Assembly: GCA_023667145.1 (NCBI GenBank)
Contig: JAMPAQ010000001.1
Span: 1,440,856-1,504,855, forward strand
DNA from: Pseudoflavonifractor sp.
GTDB taxonomy: Bacteria; Bacteroidota; Bacteroidia; Bacteroidales; Muribaculaceae
Length of the DNA: 64,000 nucleotides
Direction of reading: 5' to 3'
The position numbers and the translations under genes are program-made. This document shows positions 56,362 to 64,000 of this stretch, in pieces (within the stretch, counting starts at the first letter, position 1; each line of letters starts with the position of its first letter). The notes under the pieces were generated by a model. That model ran no database searches. It had not been told where the DNA came from and worked only from the letters and a program-made list of their open reading frames with translations.

Positions 56362-56501
56362 CGTTTATCTGTAGATATTATTACACAATGCCACACTTTT
56401 ATGGGTCTGACGGCTCATAATGATGTGGCGCTTCAACTTATAGTTGAGCAAATACTATGTTGTTATCCGCGTGGTTTCACGCAACTAACCATTTTGAGAG
56501 A

Positions 56502-59183
56502 ATGAGAGTCCCAAAACTACCTGCTATAACACTTGCCACTGCTGCATTGTTCACTACTGCTGCCGTTGCCGGATCATCGTCATACATGGCCGACGGTCGT
56601 GACCATGTCGATAACTCACAGCGGGAACTACTTTTTTTCAAAAGCAAGAAAAAGAAAAAACATAAGAAACATGACGAGGACACATCTGTCTCGACCGACA
56701 GCATTGGTGGCACATACCGCTCTCTGACAGGCGAGGGCAGCACCGTGTCCGACGGACTGTTCAAGGTCATACACAAGGGCGACGATTACTATTATGAGAT
56801 ACCGCTGTCATTGCTGGGCCGTGACATGCTGGTGGTCAATAAACTTGTGCGTGTCCCCAAGGAGCTTAATGATGCCGGTGTAAACAAGGGTATCAATTAT
56901 GACAACCAGATGATACGGTTTGAGATTGACCGAAAGACTAATAAACTTTTTGTCAGACAGTCTCGTCCGTTGCCTATCGTGCCCGAGGATGCCTCTATAG
57001 CCCGGTCGGTGCGTGACAATTATATATCGCCGTTGATTGCCGATTTTAAGATTGAGTCGTTCAATACCGACTCCACGGCTGTTGTCATCAAGGTTGATGA
57101 CATATACGACGGGACGAAGACGAGCATCAACAATGTGTTTGCCAACATCAATCTCGGCACATCGGTTAAGAAAGACCTGTCGCGGATACTTTCGATAAAG
57201 TCGTTTGAGAACAACGTGTACGCGCTGTCCGAACTTACCACCAAGGTGAATGAGCCGGGCGGGTCGGTATATGTGACCGTCGAGGTTGGATCGTCGATAT
57301 TGTTGTTGCCTGAGAAGCCCATGGCCCGTCGCTTTGTGTCACCCAAGGTCGGATATTTCTCGGAGTCGCTGCTCAACTATTCTGACACCCAACAGAGGGT
57401 CAAGCACGGTCACTACATCACACGCTGGCGTCTTGAGCCAAAGGATGGGGAGGAGACCGATTATCTTGCCGGTCGTCTTGTGGAGCCTAAGAAACCAATC
57501 ATATTCTATATAGACAACTCGACCCCTCCGCAGTGGCGTCCCTATATCAAGAAAGGTATTGAGGAATGGCAGCGTGCGTTTGAGATGGCCGGATTCAAGA
57601 ACGCCATTCAGGCCCGCGAGATAACCGACAGCATCGAGGTGGATATGGACGATATGAACTACTCCGTGCTCACCTATGCGGCCTCGACCAAGTCAAACGC
57701 CATGGGGCCGTCGATCACCGACCCACGTTCGGGCGAGATTCTTGAGGCCGACATAATGTGGTGGCACAATGTTCTCGACATCCTCAATGACTGGATTGTG
57801 GTGCAGACCGGTGCTGTCAATCCCGATGCCCGTCGTCCCGAGTTGCCCGAGGAGCTTATCGGCGATGCCATGCGGTTTGTCGCCTGTCACGAGGTAGGAC
57901 ATTCGCTCGGCTTGCGGCACAACATGATGGCTTCAAGTGCCATTCCGACTGACTCGCTGCGCTCACGGTCATATACCGATATGCTCAACTCCACATCATC
58001 GTCAATCATGGACTATGCGCGATTCAACTATGTGGCGCAGCCGGGTGACGGAGTCAGGGTACTGTCTCCTAATCTCGGCCCATACGACATGATGGCCATT
58101 GAGTATGGCTACCGCTGGTATGGCAAGGACACGCCCGAGGAGGAGTATGCGTTGCTTCAGGATTTCCTAAGCAATTATGACCATAGGCTTTACAAGTACT
58201 GTGAGGCGCAGGATATGCGCGACGCTGTCGATCCCCGTGGGCAGAATGAGGATCTTGGAGACAATCCCGTCAAGTCCTCAAAATACGGCATCGCCAATCT
58301 GAAACGTATAGTTCCCAATATCGTCAATTGGACGACCACCGGCGAGCCCGGTCAGAATTATGATGAGGCATCGCGTCTTTATTACTCGGTCATCGGGCAA
58401 TGGAACCGCTACCTCTATCACGCGCTGGCAAATGTGGGTGGAATCTATGTTGACAATACCACTGTTGGCGATGGTGCGAGGACATATACTTTTGTCGACA
58501 AGGACCGCCAGAAGGAGTCGGTGAAGTTCCTTATCGACGAGGTGTTCACCCATCCGTCATGGCTCTTTGATGCTGACGTTGCCAACTATACATATCTTGT
58601 GTCCAACACTCCGTTTGGACAGATTGAGTACGCTCCGTCACTTATACTCAAGAATATCCAGAGCTATCTGCTGTGGGACCTGATGTCTGACAACCGTATC
58701 GTGAGGATGCTTGAGAATGAGGCTTCCTCTGATGGTAAGGCATTCACGGCCATAGAGATGTTTGATATGCTGCATAAGGGTATATTCGCCACGACAGAGC
58801 GTGGGGTTGTCCCAGATGTACGTACACGCTCGATGCAGAAAAACTTTGTCGATGCGCTCATCATTGCTGCCAGTGAGAACGAGGGGGTCAAGGATGGCTC
58901 AAAGAGGTCATTCTCTGACTGCCTTACGGCCACCGATACCTACATGTGCGGCCATGACCATGGCCGCAATGGTGCCGGTGATGTCAGCGCGGGACGGCGC
59001 ACCCTCCACTTCTACGGCTCGCAGGCCAACCGTATCTCAGATGCCATCTCAATCAAGCGGGGCGAGCTGATGCGCGTGCGCGACCTCCTGTCAAGGAGTG
59101 TGACGACCGATGCCGCTACACGATACCACTATAAGGACTTGGTGATGCGTATAAACACAGCGCTCGGGTTGCCTCAAAAGTAA
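56502..59183 (+). CDS. large zinc-dependent metalloprotease (DUF5117/DUF4953-type)
   Basis: 893 residues from ATG 56502 (MRVPKLPAITLATAAL), which begins a proper signal peptide; the in-frame ATG at 56457 would add 15 residues ahead of it. The N-terminal DUF5117-like domain (about 75-330) is beta-rich. The catalytic helix H-E-V-G-H-S-L-G-L-R-H-N near 463 is the extended metzincin zinc motif HExxHxxGxxH. A DUF4953-type C-terminal domain follows. Probably periplasmic or surface-exposed; substrate unknown. A lysine-rich stretch (K-K-K-K-H-K-K-H) follows the signal peptide. Ends at the palindromic terminator at 59192. Confidence 0.9.
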   Translation: MRVPKLPAITLATAALFTTAAVAGSSSYMADGRDHVDNSQRELLFFKSKKKKKHKKHDEDTSVSTDSIGGTYRSLTGEGSTVSDGLFKVIHKGDDYYYEIPLSLLGRDMLVVNKLVRVPKELNDAGVNKGINYDNQMIRFEIDRKTNKLFVRQSRPLPIVPEDASIARSVRDNYISPLIADFKIESFNTDSTAVVIKVDDIYDGTKTSINNVFANINLGTSVKKDLSRILSIKSFENNVYALSELTTKVNEPGGSVYVTVEVGSSILLLPEKPMARRFVSPKVGYFSESLLNYSDTQQRVKHGHYITRWRLEPKDGEETDYLAGRLVEPKKPIIFYIDNSTPPQWRPYIKKGIEEWQRAFEMAGFKNAIQAREITDSIEVDMDDMNYSVLTYAASTKSNAMGPSITDPRSGEILEADIMWWHNVLDILNDWIVVQTGAVNPDARRPELPEELIGDAMRFVACHEVGHSLGLRHNMMASSAIPTDSLRSRSYTDMLNSTSSSIMDYARFNYVAQPGDGVRVLSPNLGPYDMMAIEYGYRWYGKDTPEEEYALLQDFLSNYDHRLYKYCEAQDMRDAVDPRGQNEDLGDNPVKSSKYGIANLKRIVPNIVNWTTTGEPGQNYDEASRLYYSVIGQWNRYLYHALANVGGIYVDNTTVGDGARTYTFVDKDRQKESVKFLIDEVFTHPSWLFDADVANYTYLVSNTPFGQIEYAPSLILKNIQSYLLWDLMSDNRIVRMLENEASSDGKAFTAIEMFDMLHKGIFATTERGVVPDVRTRSMQKNFVDALIIAASENEGVKDGSKRSFSDCLTATDTYMCGHDHGRNGAGDVSAGRRTLHFYGSQANRISDAISIKRGELMRVRDLLSRSVTTDAATRYHYKDLVMRINTALGLPQK

Positions 59184-59191
59184 GCCCTACC

Positions 59192-59223
59192 ACATGAAAA
59201 GTGGGTATACCCACTTTTCATGT
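59192..59223. terminator. perfect 32-bp palindrome between metalloprotease and susC
   Basis: Arms of 16 bp with no spacer, ACATGAAAAGTGGGTA and its exact complement; the A/T tracts lie in both arms as at 41321. It starts 8 bp after the metalloprotease stop and ends 61 bp before susC, so it should separate the two units. Confidence 0.7.
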
Positions 59224-59284
59224 CTTCTTTCGTAAACCTCAAAAAGATATGAAAAAACATAGTTAATAAATAAACATAGTGTAG

Positions 59285-62200
59285 ATGAAAAAGTTGGTAA
59301 TTTATTGCACCTTAGGTCTCGTTGTCGCTGTCACTCCGGGTGTCGCTGTCGCGAGGACAATCACCGGGGTTGTCACTTCGGTTGAGGACAAGGAACCACT
59401 GACCGGTGCCTCGGTGTTCGTCACCCAGCAGCAGCTCAAGACTGCGGGCAGCAAGCAGGGAGCCGTCGGCGTGCTCACAAACCTTGACGGTGAGTTCTCC
59501 ATCACGATTCCTGACGGAGTCAAGGAGATAGAATGCCGTTATGTGGGATTCTCGCCCAAGATTATAAAGCTCGTCCCCGGGCAGGATCACTACGACATCA
59601 TCCTCGACTCGTCGGCGACGATGCTCAGCGACGTGGTGGTCACGGGTTACCAGACCATCGAACGCCGCAAACTCACAGCCTCAATCTCAAAACTTGATAT
59701 TGATGACGCTAAGGTCGGTGCCGTGATGAATATTGACCAGGCTCTCGCCGGACAAGTGGCCGGCCTCTCTGCCGTGCAGACATCAGGTACACCCGGTGCC
59801 CCGATGAAGATAAGGATACGCGGTACAGCCTCGCTCAATGGTACCCAGGACCCGCTGTGGGTGATTGACGGTGTCCCCATGAGCGGCACAGAGGTCCCCG
59901 ACCTTGAGGAACTGAAGGATGTCGATAATATCTATCAGTCATCGGTCGCCGGACTCAATCCGGCTGACATCGAGAGCATAACAGTGCTCAAGGATGCCGC
60001 AGCCACGGCAATATACGGTACGCGTGCCGCCAATGGTGTGATAGTGATAACGACAAAGAGCGGAAAGAAGGGTAAGCCCGAAATCAATTTCTCCACACGC
60101 CTGACCTATTCGCCCAAGCCGAGCATCGACCGTCTCAACCTGCTCAATGCCTCCGAGAAAGTCGATTTGGAACTCGACCTGCTCTCGACCCCCTATGACT
60201 ACCGCGAGAATAAGGGTGCGGTGTCACGCATACTTCAGGCTGCCGGGATGTTTGACCTCTATAAGTCTGATGGATGGAACGCACTAACCCCCGAGGTACA
60301 GGCTCAGATAAACGCGCTTAGGGCGATAAATACCGACTGGAACGACATACTGTTCCGCGATACGTTCAATCAGGAATACAATCTCAGTCTCTCCGGCGGA
60401 AATGAGAAAGTCACCTATTATACCTCGTTGGGTTACTATGATGAGAAAGGTAATGTGCCCGGTGTGGATGCCAACCGATTCAATGTCGTGTTGAAGACAA
60501 GCTACCGTCTTAACAACTATCTTAAGGTTGGAGCGTCGTTGTTTGCCAACCGCCGCAAGAGCAGTTCTTATTTGACCGACTCTGACGGATTCACCAACCC
60601 TGTCTATTACTCGCGCCGTGCCAACCCATATCAGTTGCCCTATGACGCGCAGGGTAACTATGTGTATGATACCGACATTCAGGGACGCGAGGACAGCGAC
60701 CTCAAGTTCAATGTGTTTGAGGAGCGCGAGAACACGGATTACACACAAGAGACGACCGGCCTCACTGCTCTTTTTGACATCGACCTGCGCGTCAACAACA
60801 ATATCAAGGCCACGACACAGGTGGGTTTCCAGCTCGACCATGTCAACATGCAGAATTATGCCGATGGAGAGACCTACGCTATGCGCAAGCTCATTGACCG
60901 TACTACCATGCCGTCGCTCAACTACACCTCATTTATTCCCGACGGTGGCCGTCACGTCGAAAGTTCGAGTACCAATAAGCAGGTCAACTGGAAAGCGCAG
61001 GTACAATATGATAACACGTTTGGGACTGACCATGATTTTGAGGCCATGGCCGGTACCGAGATACGCAAGACTTGGTATGACTATTTCTCAAGCACGGCTT
61101 ACGGCTATGATCGCAAGACATTGACCAACAAGCCTGTCATATTCCCCTCCGAGTCAACGGCGCGTGACTATCCGCTCCATACCGAAAACAAGTCGGAGAA
61201 TGCTTATGCGTCATTCTATGCCACTGCCTCATATTCGTTCTTGCAACGATATACGCTCGGTGCGAGTGTCCGCTTTGACGGCAGCGACCTGTTTGGCGTT
61301 GACAAGAAGTACCGTTTCCTTCCGCTATACTCGTTCAGCGGATTGTGGCGTGCATCCGAGGAGCCGTTCTTGCGTGATGTCACGGCCATCAACAACTTGG
61401 CATTGCGCCTCTCCTACGGTATTCAGGGTAATATCGACAAGAGCACGTCATCTTACGTCATGGGCGATTACAAGGTGGCAAGCATACTCCCCGGCACGAG
61501 CGAGGATGTGATTGTACTCGGAACTCCTCCCAACCGTCGGCTTCGCTGGGAGAAGACCCACACGTTCAATGCCGGTATTGATTTTGCCGTACTCGACAAC
61601 GCCATCTCGTTCTCGGCTGACTATTATTTCCGCGAGGGACGCGACCTTATAGCATTGCGTATGTTGCCCCTTGAGACGGGATTCCAGTCAACCAATGTCA
61701 ATTGGGCGAGTATGCGTAACCAGGGTATAGAGTTTGCCATCGCCTCACGTAACATAAATACCAAGGATTTTACCTGGACGACCAATCTCAACATAGCCTA
61801 TAATGAGAATACGGTGCTGAAAGAGACTGTCCCCTCCAACCAGACTTCCCCCTCGCGTGAGGGCTATCCCGTGAGCGCGATTTTCGCTTACAAGACTGCG
61901 GGTCTTGACAATGAGGGTTATCCCTTATTCCTCGACAAGAGCGGAAACAAGGTCACGGCCACCGAGCTCATGAAGCTCAACAGTGCCGGCGCGAGTACAC
62001 TTACTGCTGAGGAGCAACGGGATTTGTACACCTATATCGGTTCGGGCGATCCGTTGGTGACTGGCGGCTTTATAAACACGTTCACCTACCGGCAGTTTGA
62101 CCTCACGATTAATTTCGCTTTCAATCTGTTGATGTATACACGTGTGCAGCCGTCATACTCGCCCACATGGTTTGACCGTGGTATGAATACCAATCATGAC

Positions 62201-62557
62201 ATACTCGACCGCTGGACCCCGCAAAACCCCACCGCGACCCTTCCTGCACTTATGGTAGAAGGTTACCGCCAGCCTGAATACGTGCAGTATGCCGAGTTTG
62301 GCACATACTCCATGCTTGACACGTTTGTGAAACGCTCCGACCACGTGCGTCTGCAAAACGTGCGGTTTGCCTATCATCTGCCCGGCACCTTGCTTTCACG
62401 TATCGGTATGAAGAGCGCCACAGTGGCTCTTGAGGCCCGCAACCTGCTCGTGTTTGGCGCAAACTACAAGAATTATCTTGATCCCGAGACAATGGGCAAC
62501 CAGTTCGCGCAGCCTATTCCCAAGAGTTTTACATTCAGCCTTAATGTGACATTTTAA
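59285..62557 (+). CDS. SusC/RagA family TonB-linked outer membrane protein
   Basis: 1090-residue outer-membrane importer. Signal peptide about 1-23; carboxypeptidase-D regulatory-like domain about 24-110 (ITGVVTSVEDKEPLTGASV, LDGEFSI); TonB box region and plug about 115-240 with signature V-L-K-D-A-A-A-T-A-I-Y-G-T-R-A-A-N-G-V; then a 22-strand barrel ending S-F-T-F-S-L-N-V-T-F. Takes up oligosaccharides or peptides together with SusD. Substrate unknown: no glycosidase or regulator is visible in the window. 5 bp ahead of susD. Confidence 0.95.
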   Translation: MKKLVIYCTLGLVVAVTPGVAVARTITGVVTSVEDKEPLTGASVFVTQQQLKTAGSKQGAVGVLTNLDGEFSITIPDGVKEIECRYVGFSPKIIKLVPGQDHYDIILDSSATMLSDVVVTGYQTIERRKLTASISKLDIDDAKVGAVMNIDQALAGQVAGLSAVQTSGTPGAPMKIRIRGTASLNGTQDPLWVIDGVPMSGTEVPDLEELKDVDNIYQSSVAGLNPADIESITVLKDAAATAIYGTRAANGVIVITTKSGKKGKPEINFSTRLTYSPKPSIDRLNLLNASEKVDLELDLLSTPYDYRENKGAVSRILQAAGMFDLYKSDGWNALTPEVQAQINALRAINTDWNDILFRDTFNQEYNLSLSGGNEKVTYYTSLGYYDEKGNVPGVDANRFNVVLKTSYRLNNYLKVGASLFANRRKSSSYLTDSDGFTNPVYYSRRANPYQLPYDAQGNYVYDTDIQGREDSDLKFNVFEERENTDYTQETTGLTALFDIDLRVNNNIKATTQVGFQLDHVNMQNYADGETYAMRKLIDRTTMPSLNYTSFIPDGGRHVESSSTNKQVNWKAQVQYDNTFGTDHDFEAMAGTEIRKTWYDYFSSTAYGYDRKTLTNKPVIFPSESTARDYPLHTENKSENAYASFYATASYSFLQRYTLGASVRFDGSDLFGVDKKYRFLPLYSFSGLWRASEEPFLRDVTAINNLALRLSYGIQGNIDKSTSSYVMGDYKVASILPGTSEDVIVLGTPPNRRLRWEKTHTFNAGIDFAVLDNAISFSADYYFREGRDLIALRMLPLETGFQSTNVNWASMRNQGIEFAIASRNINTKDFTWTTNLNIAYNENTVLKETVPSNQTSPSREGYPVSAIFAYKTAGLDNEGYPLFLDKSGNKVTATELMKLNSAGASTLTAEEQRDLYTYIGSGDPLVTGGFINTFTYRQFDLTINFAFNLLMYTRVQPSYSPTWFDRGMNTNHDILDRWTPQNPTATLPALMVEGYRQPEYVQYAEFGTYSMLDTFVKRSDHVRLQNVRFAYHLPGTLLSRIGMKSATVALEARNLLVFGANYKNYLDPETMGNQFAQPIPKSFTFSLNVTF

Positions 62558-62562
62558 TCCGT

Positions 62563-63897
62563 ATGAATATGAAAAAAATCAGCATATCGGTACTGTTGTC
62601 CATATTCCTGCTGCTGACCGGCAGCTGTGACAGTTTCCTCGACATACAGCCGATAGGTAAGGTGATACCCACTACTGCCACCGAGTTCCGGGCTTTGTTG
62701 ACCGAGGCTTATGTCACGGTACCCAATGACCGTGGCCTTGCATCGTTCCGCTCCGATGAGATGCTCCTTGACGGTTCTATCAATCCCAATGACCTCAACT
62801 CCTATCTCGATATATGGTTGTGGAACGATTATGCCGCCTCAGAGAACACCGCGAGTTTCAAGTGGCGTCAGTTCTACCACGTCCTGTTTATCGCCAACTA
62901 CGTCATCGAGTCAGAGTCGATTATCACCGACGGCACCGCCGACGAGATACGTCAGATGGTAGGGGAGTCCTACATGTTGCGTGCCATGATGCACTTCATC
63001 CTTGCCAATCTGCACGGACCGGCCTACACCAAGTGTGATCCTGCTACGGCTAAGGCTGTGCCGTTGAAGCTCGACAGTGACACGGAGAATATGCTCTCGC
63101 GCAACACCGTTGCCGAGGTATATGCCTCGATAGTCTCCGACCTTGACAAGGCATCTGAATATATCAATGTGGAGAGCTGGGAGACCGGCTATAACTACCG
63201 TTTCAACGTCGCGAGTGTCGATGCCATGCGTTCACGGGTTTATCTGTATATGGGCGAGTGGGATAAGTCACTCAAAGCCTCGCGTGCGGTGCTCGCTGTC
63301 AACAATCAGCTTGCCGACATTGCCACGGTGCTCCCCAACGAGTATATATCTCCCGAGAATATTGTGGCTCTTGAGAAGGTCATGAGTCCGTCTTATGCGA
63401 GGGGCATGAAGGTAGATCGTGATTTCTATGGCCTATATAACTCCAATGACCTGCGTCGTTCGGCCTATTACAAGCGAGTGACCACTTCCAATATCCAGCT
63501 CATAAAGGGGGGTGAGGACAAGTTCTCATGCTCGTTTCGCGTAGGCGAGATATATCTTAACGCAGCCGAGGCGGCGTTGGAACTTAACGATATGGATGCG
63601 GCTCGACAGTATCTGCTCGACCTGCAACGTGCGAGATATAATGACCGTGGATATGCCGCCAAGGAGAGCGCTGTCGGTGACATGGACCGGGACGCACTCC
63701 GTACGGAGATATACGATGAGCGTGCCCGTGAGCTTGCGTTTGAGGGACACCGTTGGTTTGACCTGCGTCGCACCACCCAACCGCGATTGGAGCGTGACTA
63801 CAAGGGCGAGACGTATGTGCTTGAGCAGGGAGACGAGAGATATACCATACGCATTCCGGCTGAGGCTATAGAGGCCAATCCGGGACTTGCAAACTGA
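62563..63897 (+). CDS. SusD/RagB family nutrient-binding lipoprotein
   Basis: 444-residue surface lipoprotein forming the lid of the SusC channel. Lipobox L-T-G-S-C (Cys22) followed by D-S-F-L-D, the usual SusD start. TPR-like helical core, and the C-terminal SusD/RagB signature R-E-L-A-F-E-G-H-R-W-F-D-L-R-R near 385-400. Short for the family (usually 500-600), suggesting a reduced ligand-binding insert. Operonic with susC. Confidence 0.93.
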   Translation: MNMKKISISVLLSIFLLLTGSCDSFLDIQPIGKVIPTTATEFRALLTEAYVTVPNDRGLASFRSDEMLLDGSINPNDLNSYLDIWLWNDYAASENTASFKWRQFYHVLFIANYVIESESIITDGTADEIRQMVGESYMLRAMMHFILANLHGPAYTKCDPATAKAVPLKLDSDTENMLSRNTVAEVYASIVSDLDKASEYINVESWETGYNYRFNVASVDAMRSRVYLYMGEWDKSLKASRAVLAVNNQLADIATVLPNEYISPENIVALEKVMSPSYARGMKVDRDFYGLYNSNDLRRSAYYKRVTTSNIQLIKGGEDKFSCSFRVGEIYLNAAEAALELNDMDAARQYLLDLQRARYNDRGYAAKESAVGDMDRDALRTEIYDERARELAFEGHRWFDLRRTTQPRLERDYKGETYVLEQGDERYTIRIPAEAIEANPGLAN

Positions 63898-63989
63898 CCA
63901 TCCATTCCGTTGGCCGGGACTCCGGCCAACGGAATTACTCCATACAACGAAGAATCAATAACCCTATTTATTAATCAAAAAATTAAAGT

Positions 63990-64000
63990 ATGAAAAGCTT
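63990..64000 (+). CDS. start of a third gene in the SusCD operon (cut by window edge)
   Basis: Only ATG-AAA-AGC-TT is present, preceded by an AT-rich spacer of the sort seen before other starts here. A MKS start 92 bp after susD suggests an exported protein of the same operon. Nothing more can be said. Confidence 0.4.

Overview
The window looks like chromosomal DNA from an anaerobic member of Bacteroidales. A gut Muribaculaceae-like or Bacteroides-like lineage is my best guess; the genus is not determinable by eye. Four things support this: Bacteroidetes-type promoters (TTTG, 19-21 bp, TAnnTTTG) ahead of many genes; a SusC/SusD pair, a BspA-type leucine-rich-repeat protein and a CHU_C-type secretion tail; the RprX/RprY two-component pair; and Bacteroidetes variants of housekeeping proteins, such as an EF-G paralogue without its catalytic His, a type-2-looking IleRS, a DksA-like protein without zinc cysteines, a long LspA and a membrane-anchored MurF. 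Most of the window is moderately GC-rich. Two stretches, about 11.9-15.96 kb and 34.6-35.4 kb, are clearly AT-rich. LAYOUT: 0-2.6 kb lon (-); 2.6-5.9 kb a structured leader and a secreted BspA protein (+); 6.1-8.4 kb an EF-G2-like factor (+); 8.5-10.8 kb rprX-rprY (-); 11.05 kb tRNA-Glu(CTC) with its own promoter and terminator. Next comes a decayed accessory island (11.2-15.96 kb): a broken Nudix gene, an ankyrin-like orphan, a membrane protein split by an in-frame TGA, a two-gene orphan module with a frameshift, and the frameshifted tail of a RecD/UvrD-type helicase. From 15.97 to 20.6 kb four genes run leftwards: a flippase-like membrane protein, an NfeD-type membrane serine protease, kdsB and an M16-like peptidase lacking HxxEH. 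Then yqgE/algH and a Ktr/Trk potassium-uptake pair (-), followed by ligA (+). From 26.2 to 32.6 kb lie envelope proteins, a DUF308 membrane protein and a helicase-TPR fusion (+). From 32.7 to 45.4 kb the minus strand carries purT, an XRE regulator with an unusual AT-rich upstream region, ferritin, uvrA, a lytic transglycosylase, a CHU_C protein, trxA and dnaE. From 45.6 kb to the end the plus strand carries an orphan histidine kinase and a long cell-wall/translation cluster (hydrolase, murF-like, ddl, ileS, dksA-like, lspA, a DUF4296-like lipoprotein, an orphan). These are followed by a large zinc metalloprotease and a susC-susD operon whose third gene is cut off by the window edge. HOW IT FITS TOGETHER: much of the window serves the envelope: LPS Kdo activation (kdsB), peptidoglycan precursors (murF, ddl), peptidoglycan turnover (lytic transglycosylase), lipoprotein maturation (lspA) and nutrient import (SusCD, FadL-like). 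DNA replication and repair (dnaE, ligA, uvrA) and proteostasis/stress (lon, trxA, ferritin, rprXY, EF-G2) make up the rest. No CRISPR array, intact insertion sequence or intact phage was seen. The most distinctive regions are the eroding island beside tRNA-Glu and the 790-bp non-coding tract upstream of the XRE regulator; I cannot claim a proven new system in either.
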